Part shown: positions 12,083 to 19,582 of the stretch, piece by piece
How positions within the stretch are numbered: position 1 is the first letter of the stretch
How the letters are laid out: every line of letters starts with the position of its first letter
Assembly: GCF_019396325.1 (NCBI RefSeq)
Contig: NZ_JAHKRO010000028.1
Location: forward strand, 20,704-84,703
Direction: 5' to 3'
Length of the DNA: 64,000 nucleotides
DNA from: Nonomuraea ceibae
Lineage (GTDB): Bacteria > Actinomycetota > Actinomycetes > Streptosporangiales > Streptosporangiaceae
Position numbers and translations under genes: made by a program
Notes under the pieces: model-generated
What the model was told of the DNA's origin: nothing
Database searches by the model: none
The model's input: only the letters and a program-made list of their open reading frames with translations

Positions 12083-12934
12083 GTGCAGGTGACGGGCACG
12101 GTGCTGACGACGCGCCGGGTCGACGCCTACCATGCGCTGACCGTGGTGGCGCCCGGCATCGCCGAGCGCTACCGCCCCGGCCACTTCGTCTCCGTCGCGG
12201 CCGGGGGCGCCGGCACGTCCATGGTGACGCGGCGCGCCCTGTCCATCCACGACGTCAAGTCTGATTACGGTGGCACGGTGGAGCTGGTCTTCACCGTGCG
12301 CGGTCCCGGCACGGCGTGGCTGGCCGAGCGGCGCGCCCGCGACACGCTGGACCTGGTCGGCCCGCTGGGCCGGCCGTTCCCGCTGCCGCGCGATCCGGTG
12401 CACTGCGTGCTGGTCGGCGCCGAGTACGGCTCGGCCGTGCTGTTCCCGCTGGCCGACGCTCTGCTGGAGCGCGGCTGCCGGGTCGACTTCGTGCTCGGCG
12501 CGGCCAGCGCGGACCGGGTGTTCGGCGCGATGCGGGCCCGGCGGATGGCCGAGACGACCACGCTGACGACCGAGGACGGCTCGCTCGGCGTGCGCGGCCG
12601 GGTCACCGACGCGCTGCCGTCGGTGATCGCCGACACGCACGCCGACGCCGTCTACGCGTGCGGGCCGATGGAGTCGCTGCGGGCGGTGACCGCGGTGGCG
12701 ATGGAGTTCGACATCCCGGTGCAGGTGGCGGTGGAGGAGGCGATGGCGTGCGGCATCGGCGTCTGCATGACGTGCGTGCTGCCGGTCATCGGCGACGACG
12801 GCGTCACCCGGATGGTCCGGGCGTGTGCGGAGGGGCCGGTGTTCCGGGGGGAACGGGTGCGCTTCGAGGACGTGGGAACGATCCCGTTCGACGCTCTCGG
12901 CGCCCCGGGGGGCGGTGCTCGCCATGCCGGCTGA
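12083..12934 (+). CDS. pyrK: Dihydroorotate dehydrogenase electron transfer subunit
   Basis: This roughly 283-aa iron-sulfur flavoprotein passes electrons from class 1B PyrD to NAD+. It has an FAD-binding ferredoxin-reductase barrel (about 1-100), an NAD domain (VLVGAEYGSA, YACGPMESLRA) and the [2Fe-2S] motif C-x4-C-x2-C-x16-C at Cys223, 228, 231 and 248 counted from the GTG at 12083. That GTG has no ribosome binding site at a workable distance. A perfect AGGAGG (12053-12058) instead sits 9 nt before an in-frame CTG at 12068, so translation may start there and add five residues (CTG then AGTP). It lies between carB and pyrD in the operon. Confidence 0.93.
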   Translation: MQVTGTVLTTRRVDAYHALTVVAPGIAERYRPGHFVSVAAGGAGTSMVTRRALSIHDVKSDYGGTVELVFTVRGPGTAWLAERRARDTLDLVGPLGRPFPLPRDPVHCVLVGAEYGSAVLFPLADALLERGCRVDFVLGAASADRVFGAMRARRMAETTTLTTEDGSLGVRGRVTDALPSVIADTHADAVYACGPMESLRAVTAVAMEFDIPVQVAVEEAMACGIGVCMTCVLPVIGDDGVTRMVRACAEGPVFRGERVRFEDVGTIPFDALGAPGGGARHAG

Positions 12935-12945
12935 GGGGTAACGAT

Positions 12946-13923
12946 ATGTCGGTTGATATGCGTACGTTCCTGGCGCATGTGGAGCTGGCGAACCCCGTCA
13001 CCACGGCCGCCGGCTGCGCCGCCTCCGGGCGCGAGCTGGCCCAGTTCTTCGACCTGCACCGGCTGGGCGCGCTCACCACGCGCTCGATCACGATGGCGCC
13101 GCGCGCCGGCCGCCCCACGCCCCGGATGGCCGAGACGCCCTCCGGCATGCTCAACGCCGTCGGCCTCCAGGGCCCCGGCATCGACGCCTTCCTCGAACGC
13201 GAGCTGCCCTGGCTGGCCCAGCGCGGCATCAAGACCATCGTCTCCATCGGCGGCGGCACCGTGGCGGAGTATTCGGAGCTGGCCCGCAGGCTGGCCGACG
13301 CGCCCGGCGTCACCGCCCTGGAGGTCAACCTGTCGTGCCCCAACATGGAGGACCGGGGCCGCGTCTTCGCCCGCGAGGGCAGCGCCGCCGCCGAGGTGAT
13401 CGCCTCGGTCCGGTCCATCATGCGCTACGACGTGCCCGTGGTGGCCAAGCTGGCCCCCGACGTGGCCGACATCGTCGCCGTCGCCCGCGCCAGCGTCGAC
13501 GCCGGGGCCGACGCCCTGTCCATGATCAACAACCCGCTGGGCATGGCCATCGACACCGAGACGCTGCGGCCCTCGCTGGCCGCCGTCACCGGCGGGCTGT
13601 CCGGCCCCGCCGTCCTGCCCCTGGCCGTGCGCTGCGTGTGGCAGGTGCACGCCGCCCTGCCCGGCGTCCCCATCGTGGGCGTCGGGGGCGTCATGACGGG
13701 CCAGGACGCCTTCCAGCTCATCCTGGCGGGCGCCTGCGCCGTGGGCGTCGGCACCGCCCTGTTCCACGACCCGTACGCGTGCCTGCGCATCGAGCGCGAG
13801 CTCGAGGACCTGCTCCGGGCGCGCGGCTTCCAGCGGCTGGCCGACGCCGTCGGCCTGGCCCACCGTCCGCCGGGCAGCGCGCCCCGGCACCTGCTCGTCG
13901 ACTCCGAGGAGAGCACGCCTTGA
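12946..13923 (+). CDS. pyrD: Dihydroorotate dehydrogenase, class 1B catalytic subunit
   Basis: This 325-aa FMN TIM-barrel enzyme oxidises dihydroorotate to orotate. The catalytic base is a Cys (NLSCPN, Cys131), the mark of class 1 enzymes; membrane-bound class 2 enzymes use Ser. INNPLGMAID and VGVGGVMTGQDAFQLILAGA are the phosphate and FMN-binding regions. No N-terminal membrane helix is present. With PyrK directly upstream this is the soluble, NAD+-linked 1B type rather than the quinone-linked class 2 enzyme of Streptomyces and mycobacteria. The ATG at 12946 was chosen although an open frame runs upstream through pyrK. Confidence 0.96.
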   Translation: MSVDMRTFLAHVELANPVTTAAGCAASGRELAQFFDLHRLGALTTRSITMAPRAGRPTPRMAETPSGMLNAVGLQGPGIDAFLERELPWLAQRGIKTIVSIGGGTVAEYSELARRLADAPGVTALEVNLSCPNMEDRGRVFAREGSAAAEVIASVRSIMRYDVPVVAKLAPDVADIVAVARASVDAGADALSMINNPLGMAIDTETLRPSLAAVTGGLSGPAVLPLAVRCVWQVHAALPGVPIVGVGGVMTGQDAFQLILAGACAVGVGTALFHDPYACLRIERELEDLLRARGFQRLADAVGLAHRPPGSAPRHLLVDSEESTP

Positions 13924-14618
13924 CTCCCGCTCCCATAGCCGTCGCCCTCGACGCCCCCGACCTGGAGACCGCCGCCAGGTGGGCCGGGCTGGTGACCCCG
14001 CACGTCAGCACCGTCAAGGTGGGCCTGGAGCTCTATATGCGCTACGGGCCCGACGTGATCGCCTCCGTGCGCGGGGCCAGCGGGGTGCGGGTCTTCCTCG
14101 ACCTCAAGCTCCACGACATCCCCAACACCGTCTCGGGCGCCGCCAGAGCCGTCTCCCGGCTGCGGCCCGCCATCCTCACCGTGCACGCCGCCGGCGGGCC
14201 CGCCATGATCAGGGCCGCCGTCGAGGCCGCCCCCCACACGCAGATCGCCGCCGTCACCGTGCTGACCTCCCTGTCGGAGGACGACCTGGCCCGCATCGGG
14301 CTGGCCGGGCCCGCCGACGACGCCGTCCGCCGCCTGGCCGCGCTCTCCGTCGAGGCCGGCGCCACCGCGCTGGTCTGCTCCCCCCACGAGGTCGCCGCCG
14401 TACGCGCCGAGGTGGGGGAGGGCGTCACGCTCATCACCCCCGGCGTCCGGCCCGCGGGCTCGGCCACCCAGGACCAGGTCCGGGTGGCGACCCCGGAGCA
14501 GGCGCTCGCCGACGGCGCCGACCTCCTGGTCATCGGCCGCCCCATCACCGGCTCCCCGGACCCGGGCGCGGCGGCCGCCGCCATCGCCGCCTCCCTGCGC
14601 CGCTCCGGCCCTTCCTGA
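13920..14618 (+). CDS. pyrF: Orotidine 5'-phosphate decarboxylase
   Basis: This 232-aa TIM-barrel enzyme converts OMP to UMP, the last step of the pathway. The catalytic D-x-K-x-x-D array is seen in FLDLKLHDIPNT (about residues 60-71), and ITPGVRPAG and VIGRPITGS form the phosphate grip. The start is TTG at 13920, overlapping the pyrD stop (TTGA). It closes the operon and is followed by a strong hairpin terminator. This is the short group I form, not the longer mycobacterial type. Confidence 0.96.
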   Translation: MTPAPIAVALDAPDLETAARWAGLVTPHVSTVKVGLELYMRYGPDVIASVRGASGVRVFLDLKLHDIPNTVSGAARAVSRLRPAILTVHAAGGPAMIRAAVEAAPHTQIAAVTVLTSLSEDDLARIGLAGPADDAVRRLAALSVEAGATALVCSPHEVAAVRAEVGEGVTLITPGVRPAGSATQDQVRVATPEQALADGADLLVIGRPITGSPDPGAAAAAIAASLRRSGPS

Positions 14619-14621
14619 CAG

Positions 14622-14679
14622 CCGCGGACGCTCCGGGGGCCGGGCGCGTGTCAGTGCCCGGCCCCCGGACCCTCCGCGG
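14622..14679 (+). terminator. Terminator of the pyr operon
   Basis: A long composite hairpin starts 4 nt after the pyrF stop. The inner stem is a perfect 14 bp (14632-14645 with 14656-14669) and the outer stem a perfect 7 bp (CCGCGGA with TCCGCGG). There is no T tract, which is normal for actinobacterial terminators. Confidence 0.8.
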
Positions 14680-14754
14680 GACGGCTCGCCAGGCGTCGCC
14701 GTGACGCCCGTGCGAGGGCACGCCGGAGGAAGATCCCGAAAGGTCCCCCACGGG

Positions 14755-14789
14755 TTTCGGACACAGGTCAACCGGGCTTTCGGACACAG
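14755..14789. repeat. Direct repeat TTTCGGACACAG, two copies
   Basis: The 12-mer TTTCGGACACAG occurs at 14755-14766 and 14778-14789, a 23-bp period (about two helical turns), in the noncoding region between pyrF and mihF. It could be a double operator or a relic duplication; nothing assigns it to a known factor. Confidence 0.45.
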
Positions 14790-14893
14790 TGCGCCCGCCC
14801 TGTCGTGATCATCGTAGCGCCCCCGGGCAGCACCGCGCGCACGGCCGAGAAGCGGGAAGTGAGGGCGATTTGATCAGCAGAAAGTGATTTTAC

Positions 14894-14910
14894 CATCACC
14901 CAAAGTGATG
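14894..14910. promoter_or_regulatory. BldD box upstream of mihF
   Basis: CATCAC-CCAAA-GTGATG is a perfect 6+6 inverted repeat that contains TCAC-N5-GTGA, an exact fit to the BldD operator tnAC-N5-GTnA. It sits in an AT-rich patch about 110 bp before the mihF start and upstream of a -35-like TTGACG (14941-14946). The remainder of the 14680-15020 intergenic region shows no gene. Confidence 0.6.
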
Positions 14911-15020
14911 AAGTCGACTTTGTGGCGAGAGAAACCGCTCTTGACGTTGCTTAGGGGGCGATGACCAGCTAGTTTCCCTTCCCGTCCGAGTACATCGACA
15001 GAAATTCGAGGTGACCCGGC

Positions 15021-15344
15021 GTGGCTCTTCCTCCCCTGACCCCTGAGCAGCGCGCCGCAGCCCTGGAGAAGGCTGCCAAGGCCCGTAAAGAGCGTGCCGA
15101 GGTCAAGAACCGGCTCAAGCATGGCGCGGTTTCTCTGGCTGAGGTGCTCAAGGATGGGCAGACCGACGACGTCATCGGCAAGATGAAGGTGTCGGCACTG
15201 TTGGAATCGCTCCCCGGCGTGGGCAAGGTCCGCGCCAAGCAGCTCATGGAGCGGCTCGCCATCGCCGAGTCCCGCCGCGTGCGGGGTCTCGGCGCGAACC
15301 AGAGGGCCTCCCTCGAGCGCGAGTTCGGTGGCAACGAGAGCTAA
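15021..15344 (+). CDS. mihF: Actinobacterial integration host factor, mIHF
   Basis: This 107-aa nucleoid-associated protein is unrelated to enterobacterial IHF but stimulates phage integration in mycobacteria and organises the Streptomyces nucleoid (sIHF). A helical N-terminus (LTPEQRAAALEKAAKARKERAEVKNRLKHG) precedes a helix-two-turns-helix DNA-binding motif, LLESLPGVGKVRAKQLMERLAIAE, at about residues 62-85. The length equals that of the Streptomyces protein. The GTG at 15021 follows GAGGTG at good spacing. It leads into gmk-rpoZ, the conserved actinobacterial order, and has a candidate BldD box upstream. Confidence 0.95.
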   Translation: MALPPLTPEQRAAALEKAAKARKERAEVKNRLKHGAVSLAEVLKDGQTDDVIGKMKVSALLESLPGVGKVRAKQLMERLAIAESRRVRGLGANQRASLEREFGGNES

Positions 15345-15387
15345 TCTCGGTTCCACACGAAAACGCTGGTTCAACGGGGGGTAGGAA

Positions 15388-16056
15388 GTGACCGACAGGT
15401 CCTGGTCCGGCAGTGTAAGGGCCCACGAGGCAGTCGGAGCGGGCGCAAGAGTCGGCGGCTTCCTCCCCTCGCGCGAAAGGCGGCTGACGGTCCTGTCAGG
15501 GCCGTCAGGCGTCGGCAAGTCCACGGTCGTCGCCGAGCTCCGGCGGGCACACCCCGAGGTGTGGCTGTCGGTCTCGGTGACCACCAGAAGCCCCCGGCCC
15601 GGCGAGGTGCACGGGGTGCACTACTTCTTCGTCGACGGCGAGGAGTTCGACCGGCTCGTCGCGGCCGGTGAGCTGCTGGAGTGGGCGGAGTTCGCGGGCA
15701 ACCGCTACGGCACGCCGCGCCAGGCCGTGCTCGAAAGGCTGGCGGCGGGCGTGCCCACGCTGCTGGAGATCGACCTGGAGGGCGCCCGGCAGGTGCGGCG
15801 CAGCATGCCGGAGTCGCTGCTGGTCTTCCTGGCCCCGCCCACCTGGGAGGAGCTGGAGAAGCGGCTGCGCGGCCGGGGCACCGAGCCCGAGGACGTCATC
15901 GCCAGGCGGCTGGCGGCCGGCCGGGTCGAGATGGCGGCCGAGGAGGAGTTCGACCTCACGCTGGTGAACACGGATGTCAAAGACGTGTGCCACCGGCTGA
16001 TAGCCTTGATGACCGACCCTCAGGGGGTCATCACAACCACCAAGCGAGAGGTCTGA
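15388..16056 (+). CDS. gmk: Guanylate kinase
   Basis: This 222-aa enzyme phosphorylates GMP to GDP with ATP. The P-loop SGPSGVGKST is at about residues 37-46. The GMP-binding motif SVTTRSPRPGEVHGVHYFFV and the lid region (RLRGRGTEPEDVIARRL) are intact. An extra N-terminal tail of about 30 residues precedes the kinase core, but GTG 15388 has the best ribosome binding site (GTAGGA). rpoZ begins 5 nt after its stop, so the genes are cotranscribed. Guanylate supply next to the RNA polymerase omega gene is a widely conserved pairing. Confidence 0.95.
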   Translation: MTDRSWSGSVRAHEAVGAGARVGGFLPSRERRLTVLSGPSGVGKSTVVAELRRAHPEVWLSVSVTTRSPRPGEVHGVHYFFVDGEEFDRLVAAGELLEWAEFAGNRYGTPRQAVLERLAAGVPTLLEIDLEGARQVRRSMPESLLVFLAPPTWEELEKRLRGRGTEPEDVIARRLAAGRVEMAAEEEFDLTLVNTDVKDVCHRLIALMTDPQGVITTTKREV

Positions 16057-16061
16057 CAATC

Positions 16062-16331
16062 GTGGCAGGAGTCGCCCCGGTCGCCGAGGGCATCACCAAC
16101 CCTCCGATCGACGCGCTGCTCGACATCGTCGACAGCAAATACTCTCTGGTGATCATGGGCGCCAAGCGGGCCCGCCAGATCAACGCCTACTACTCCCAGC
16201 TCGGCGAGGGCCTGCTGGAGTACGTCGGCCCGCTCGTCGAGACGCACGCCCAGGAGAAGCCGCTGTCCATCGCGCTGCGCGAGGTCTCCGAGGGTCTGCT
16301 CAACGCCGAGCCCATCGAAGGCGCGGCCTGA
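16062..16331 (+). CDS. rpoZ: RNA polymerase omega subunit
   Basis: This 89-aa subunit binds the beta' subunit and aids RNA polymerase assembly. The conserved core PPIDALLDIVDSKYSLVIMGAKRARQIN and the C-terminal segment KPLSIALREVSEGLL are typical. The GTG at 16062 is the only start compatible with family length. It lies in the gmk-rpoZ-coaBC run with 5-7 nt gaps. Confidence 0.96.
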   Translation: MAGVAPVAEGITNPPIDALLDIVDSKYSLVIMGAKRARQINAYYSQLGEGLLEYVGPLVETHAQEKPLSIALREVSEGLLNAEPIEGAA

Positions 16332-16338
16332 CCGCTCG

Positions 16339-17523
16339 ATGAAGGTCGTCCTGGGCGTCGCCGGCGGCATCGCCGCGTACAAGGCGTGCGAGCTGCTGCG
16401 CCTGTTCACCGAGTCGGGGCACGAGGTCCGGGTGGTCCCCACCCGTGACGCCCTGCGGTTCGTGGGCGAGCCCACCTGGGCCGCCCTGTCGGGCAACCCG
16501 GTGACGACCGACGTGTGGGAGAGCGTCCACGAGGTGCCCCACGTGCGCATCGGCCAGGCGGCCGACCTCGTCGTGGTCGCCCCCGCCACGGCCGACCTGC
16601 TCGCCAAGGCCGCCCACGGGCTGGCCGGCGACCTGCTCACCAACACGCTGCTGACCGCGCGCTGCCCGGTGGTGTTCGCGCCCGCGATGCACACCGAGAT
16701 GTGGCAGCACCCGGCCACCCGCGCCAACGTCGCCACCCTGCGCGAGCGGGGCGCGATCGTGATCGATCCGGCCGTCGGCCGGCTCACCGGGGCCGACACC
16801 GGGCCCGGCCGCCTGCCCGACCCCGCCGAGATCTTCCAGGTGTGCCTGCGCGTGCTGCGCGGCGCGCCGCGCGACCTGGCCGGGCGCAAGGTCGTCGTCT
16901 CCGCCGGCGGCACCCGCGAGGCCCTCGACCCGGTCCGCTTCATCGGCAACCGCTCCTCCGGCCTCCAGGGCTACGCGCTGGCCCGCACCGCCGCCGCCCG
17001 GGGCGCCGAGGTGACCGTGGTGGCCGCCAACGTCGCGCTGCCCGACCCGGCCGGAGCCGCCGTGGTGCGGGTGGAGACCACCGCCGAGCTGCGGGAGGCC
17101 GTCATGGCCGCCGCCGCCTCCGCCGACGTGGTCGTCATGGCCGCCGCCGTCGCCGACTTCCGGCCCGCCGACCGGCAGGACGTGAAGATCAAGAAGACCG
17201 ACGGCGAGCCCGACCCGATCCGGCTGGTGAAGAACCCCGACATCCTGGCCGAGCTGGGCCGCGAGCGCGGCGCGTACCCGAAGGTGATCGTCGGCTTCGC
17301 GGCCGAGACCCACGACGTGCTCGCCAACGGGCAGGCCAAGCTCGCCCGCAAGGGCTGTGACCTGCTGGTCGTCAACCAGGTCGGCGAGCACCTGGCCTTC
17401 GGCACCCCCGACAACGCCGCGACCGTGCTCGTCGCCGGCGGCGACCCCGTCGAGGTGCCCCGGGGGCCCAAGGAGGACGTGGCCGACGCCGTCTGGGACG
17501 CCGTCGCCGCCCGCCTGTCCTGA
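16339..17523 (+). CDS. coaBC: CoaBC: phosphopantothenoylcysteine synthetase/decarboxylase
   Basis: This 394-aa bifunctional enzyme makes 4'-phosphopantetheine for coenzyme A. The N-terminal FMN flavoprotein domain (CoaC, about 1-180) has GVAGGIAAYKACELLR, VPHVRIGQAADLVVVAPATAD with the catalytic His, and the substrate motif PAMHTEMW (His where E. coli has Asn). The C-terminal CoaB domain (about 185-394) has VVSAGGTREALDPVRFIGNRSSG, AAVADFRP and KIKK. The order matches the standard fusion. It follows rpoZ by 7 nt. Confidence 0.95.
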   Translation: MKVVLGVAGGIAAYKACELLRLFTESGHEVRVVPTRDALRFVGEPTWAALSGNPVTTDVWESVHEVPHVRIGQAADLVVVAPATADLLAKAAHGLAGDLLTNTLLTARCPVVFAPAMHTEMWQHPATRANVATLRERGAIVIDPAVGRLTGADTGPGRLPDPAEIFQVCLRVLRGAPRDLAGRKVVVSAGGTREALDPVRFIGNRSSGLQGYALARTAAARGAEVTVVAANVALPDPAGAAVVRVETTAELREAVMAAAASADVVVMAAAVADFRPADRQDVKIKKTDGEPDPIRLVKNPDILAELGRERGAYPKVIVGFAAETHDVLANGQAKLARKGCDLLVVNQVGEHLAFGTPDNAATVLVAGGDPVEVPRGPKEDVADAVWDAVAARLS

Positions 17524-17618
17524 ATCCCGTACGGGCAGCTAACCGCTCGGATGGATTACCTGATCACCTGTTGCGGGATCTCCCTATAGCTACGGATACT
17601 GGGCCAAAGGGGGACGGG

Positions 17619-17987
17619 ATGCCAATAAGTGCTGCTGTCAGGGACCGATGCAGGACGGTTCTCGGCCATCGTGGCGCGATCCGCTACGTCTTCCCGGCGC
17701 TGTCCGTCGGGCCGCCGGGGGCCGCCAACTTCCTCGTCGTCGTCACCGACCTGGCCGTCTCGGTGCTCGCCACCCGGATGCTCAGGAGCGACCGCCCGGT
17801 CTCGGTGCACGCCACGTTCCCGCGCAACACGCGGCTCGGGCCCATCCGTCACGGCCCGTCGCCGGTCATCGAGCTCGGCGACATGCTGTTCGAGTTCGAC
17901 GACGAGTACGCGGCCGTGGTCGCCGCCGCCGACGCCGAGGTGTTCGCGCCGGAGACGCTGCCGCTCGACCCCCTGCCCCATCTCTGA
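17619..17987 (+). CDS. Small protein of unknown function
   Basis: This roughly 122-aa protein resembles no family I recognise. It is soluble-looking, with a hydrophobic beta-rich core (AIRYVFPALSVGPPGAANFLVVVTDLAVSVLATRML) and an acidic tail. The tract VIELGDMLFEFDDEYAAVVAAADAEVFAPETL has a regular, folded appearance, and codon use is like its neighbours. I prefer ATG 17619, which has AAAGGGGGA 5-10 nt upstream, over the in-frame TTG at 17571. It sits alone between coaBC and metK and has its own terminator-like hairpin. Confidence 0.65.
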   Translation: MPISAAVRDRCRTVLGHRGAIRYVFPALSVGPPGAANFLVVVTDLAVSVLATRMLRSDRPVSVHATFPRNTRLGPIRHGPSPVIELGDMLFEFDDEYAAVVAAADAEVFAPETLPLDPLPHL

Positions 17988-18001
17988 ACGTGCCCCGATC
18001 G

Positions 18002-18037
18002 GCCCCGCCCTCCTTCCAGAGTGCCGGATCGCGGGGC
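18002..18037 (+). terminator. Probable terminator after the 17.6-kb gene
   Basis: GCCCCGC (18002-18008) pairs with GCGGGGC (18031-18037) and GGGTTTCG follows. It lies 15 nt after the stop of the small unknown gene and before the metK promoter. The loop is long (22 nt), so confidence is moderate. Confidence 0.45.
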
Positions 18038-18045
18038 GGGTTTCG

Positions 18046-18063
18046 CTACCTGGCGCCAGGTAG
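18046..18063. promoter_or_regulatory. 18-bp perfect palindrome at the metK promoter
   Basis: CTACCTGGCGCCAGGTAG is fully self-complementary. It ends 3 nt before a -10-like TAGACT (18067-18072), so it covers the -35/spacer region of the presumed metK promoter. It is most likely the operator of a dimeric repressor or activator. Confidence 0.6.
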
Positions 18064-18066
18064 GGC

Positions 18067-18072
18067 TAGACT
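18067..18072 (+). promoter_or_regulatory. -10 box of metK promoter
   Basis: TAGACT is a good actinobacterial housekeeping -10 hexamer. It predicts a start near 18079 and a leader of about 65 nt before the TTG of metK. I saw no SAM riboswitch fold in that leader. Confidence 0.5.
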
Positions 18073-18145
18073 TCGGCGAGGCTCAGGTGTGCCCAGCACC
18101 CCGAGTCCCCAGCCGTCAGCAGCCGCTGCATGAGGAGCCACTGAG

Positions 18146-19333
<1,188 letters not shown>

Positions 19334-19345
19334 CCTGACGCCGCC

Positions 19346-19377
19346 GATGCCGCGCCCCCAGGAGGGGGTGCGGCATC
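19346..19377 (+). terminator. Terminator of metK
   Basis: A 14-bp stem with one G-U pair (19346-19359 with 19364-19377) and an AGGA tetraloop lies 12 nt after the metK stop and is followed by TTC. Confidence 0.85.
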
Positions 19378-19582
19378 TTCGCGTGTCCCGGGGCGGCGTC
19401 GCCGCGCTTTCAGGACCGGGCGCCTCTCAAGGCCCGGGCGGCGTCCGTACGTGGCTGCTCGGGTGCTCGTGGACGGGGTGTCCTCCGGTGGCGGACCCCC
19501 TTCCGCGGCGTTCCCGGCGGCCGGTGGCGGGAGCGTCCGCGGGCGGGCGTGGGGCGGGGCCCAAGTCTGGTAGACGTAGTGG

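Noticed and set aside
17528..17537. CCCGTACGGG palindrome after coaBC as a terminator
   Set aside because: The stem has no loop space and no T tract, so it is too small to act as a terminator.
18073..18145. Possible SAM riboswitch before metK
   Set aside because: The leader is only about 65 nt and none of the conserved SAM-I, SAM-II or SAM-IV blocks could be recognised.
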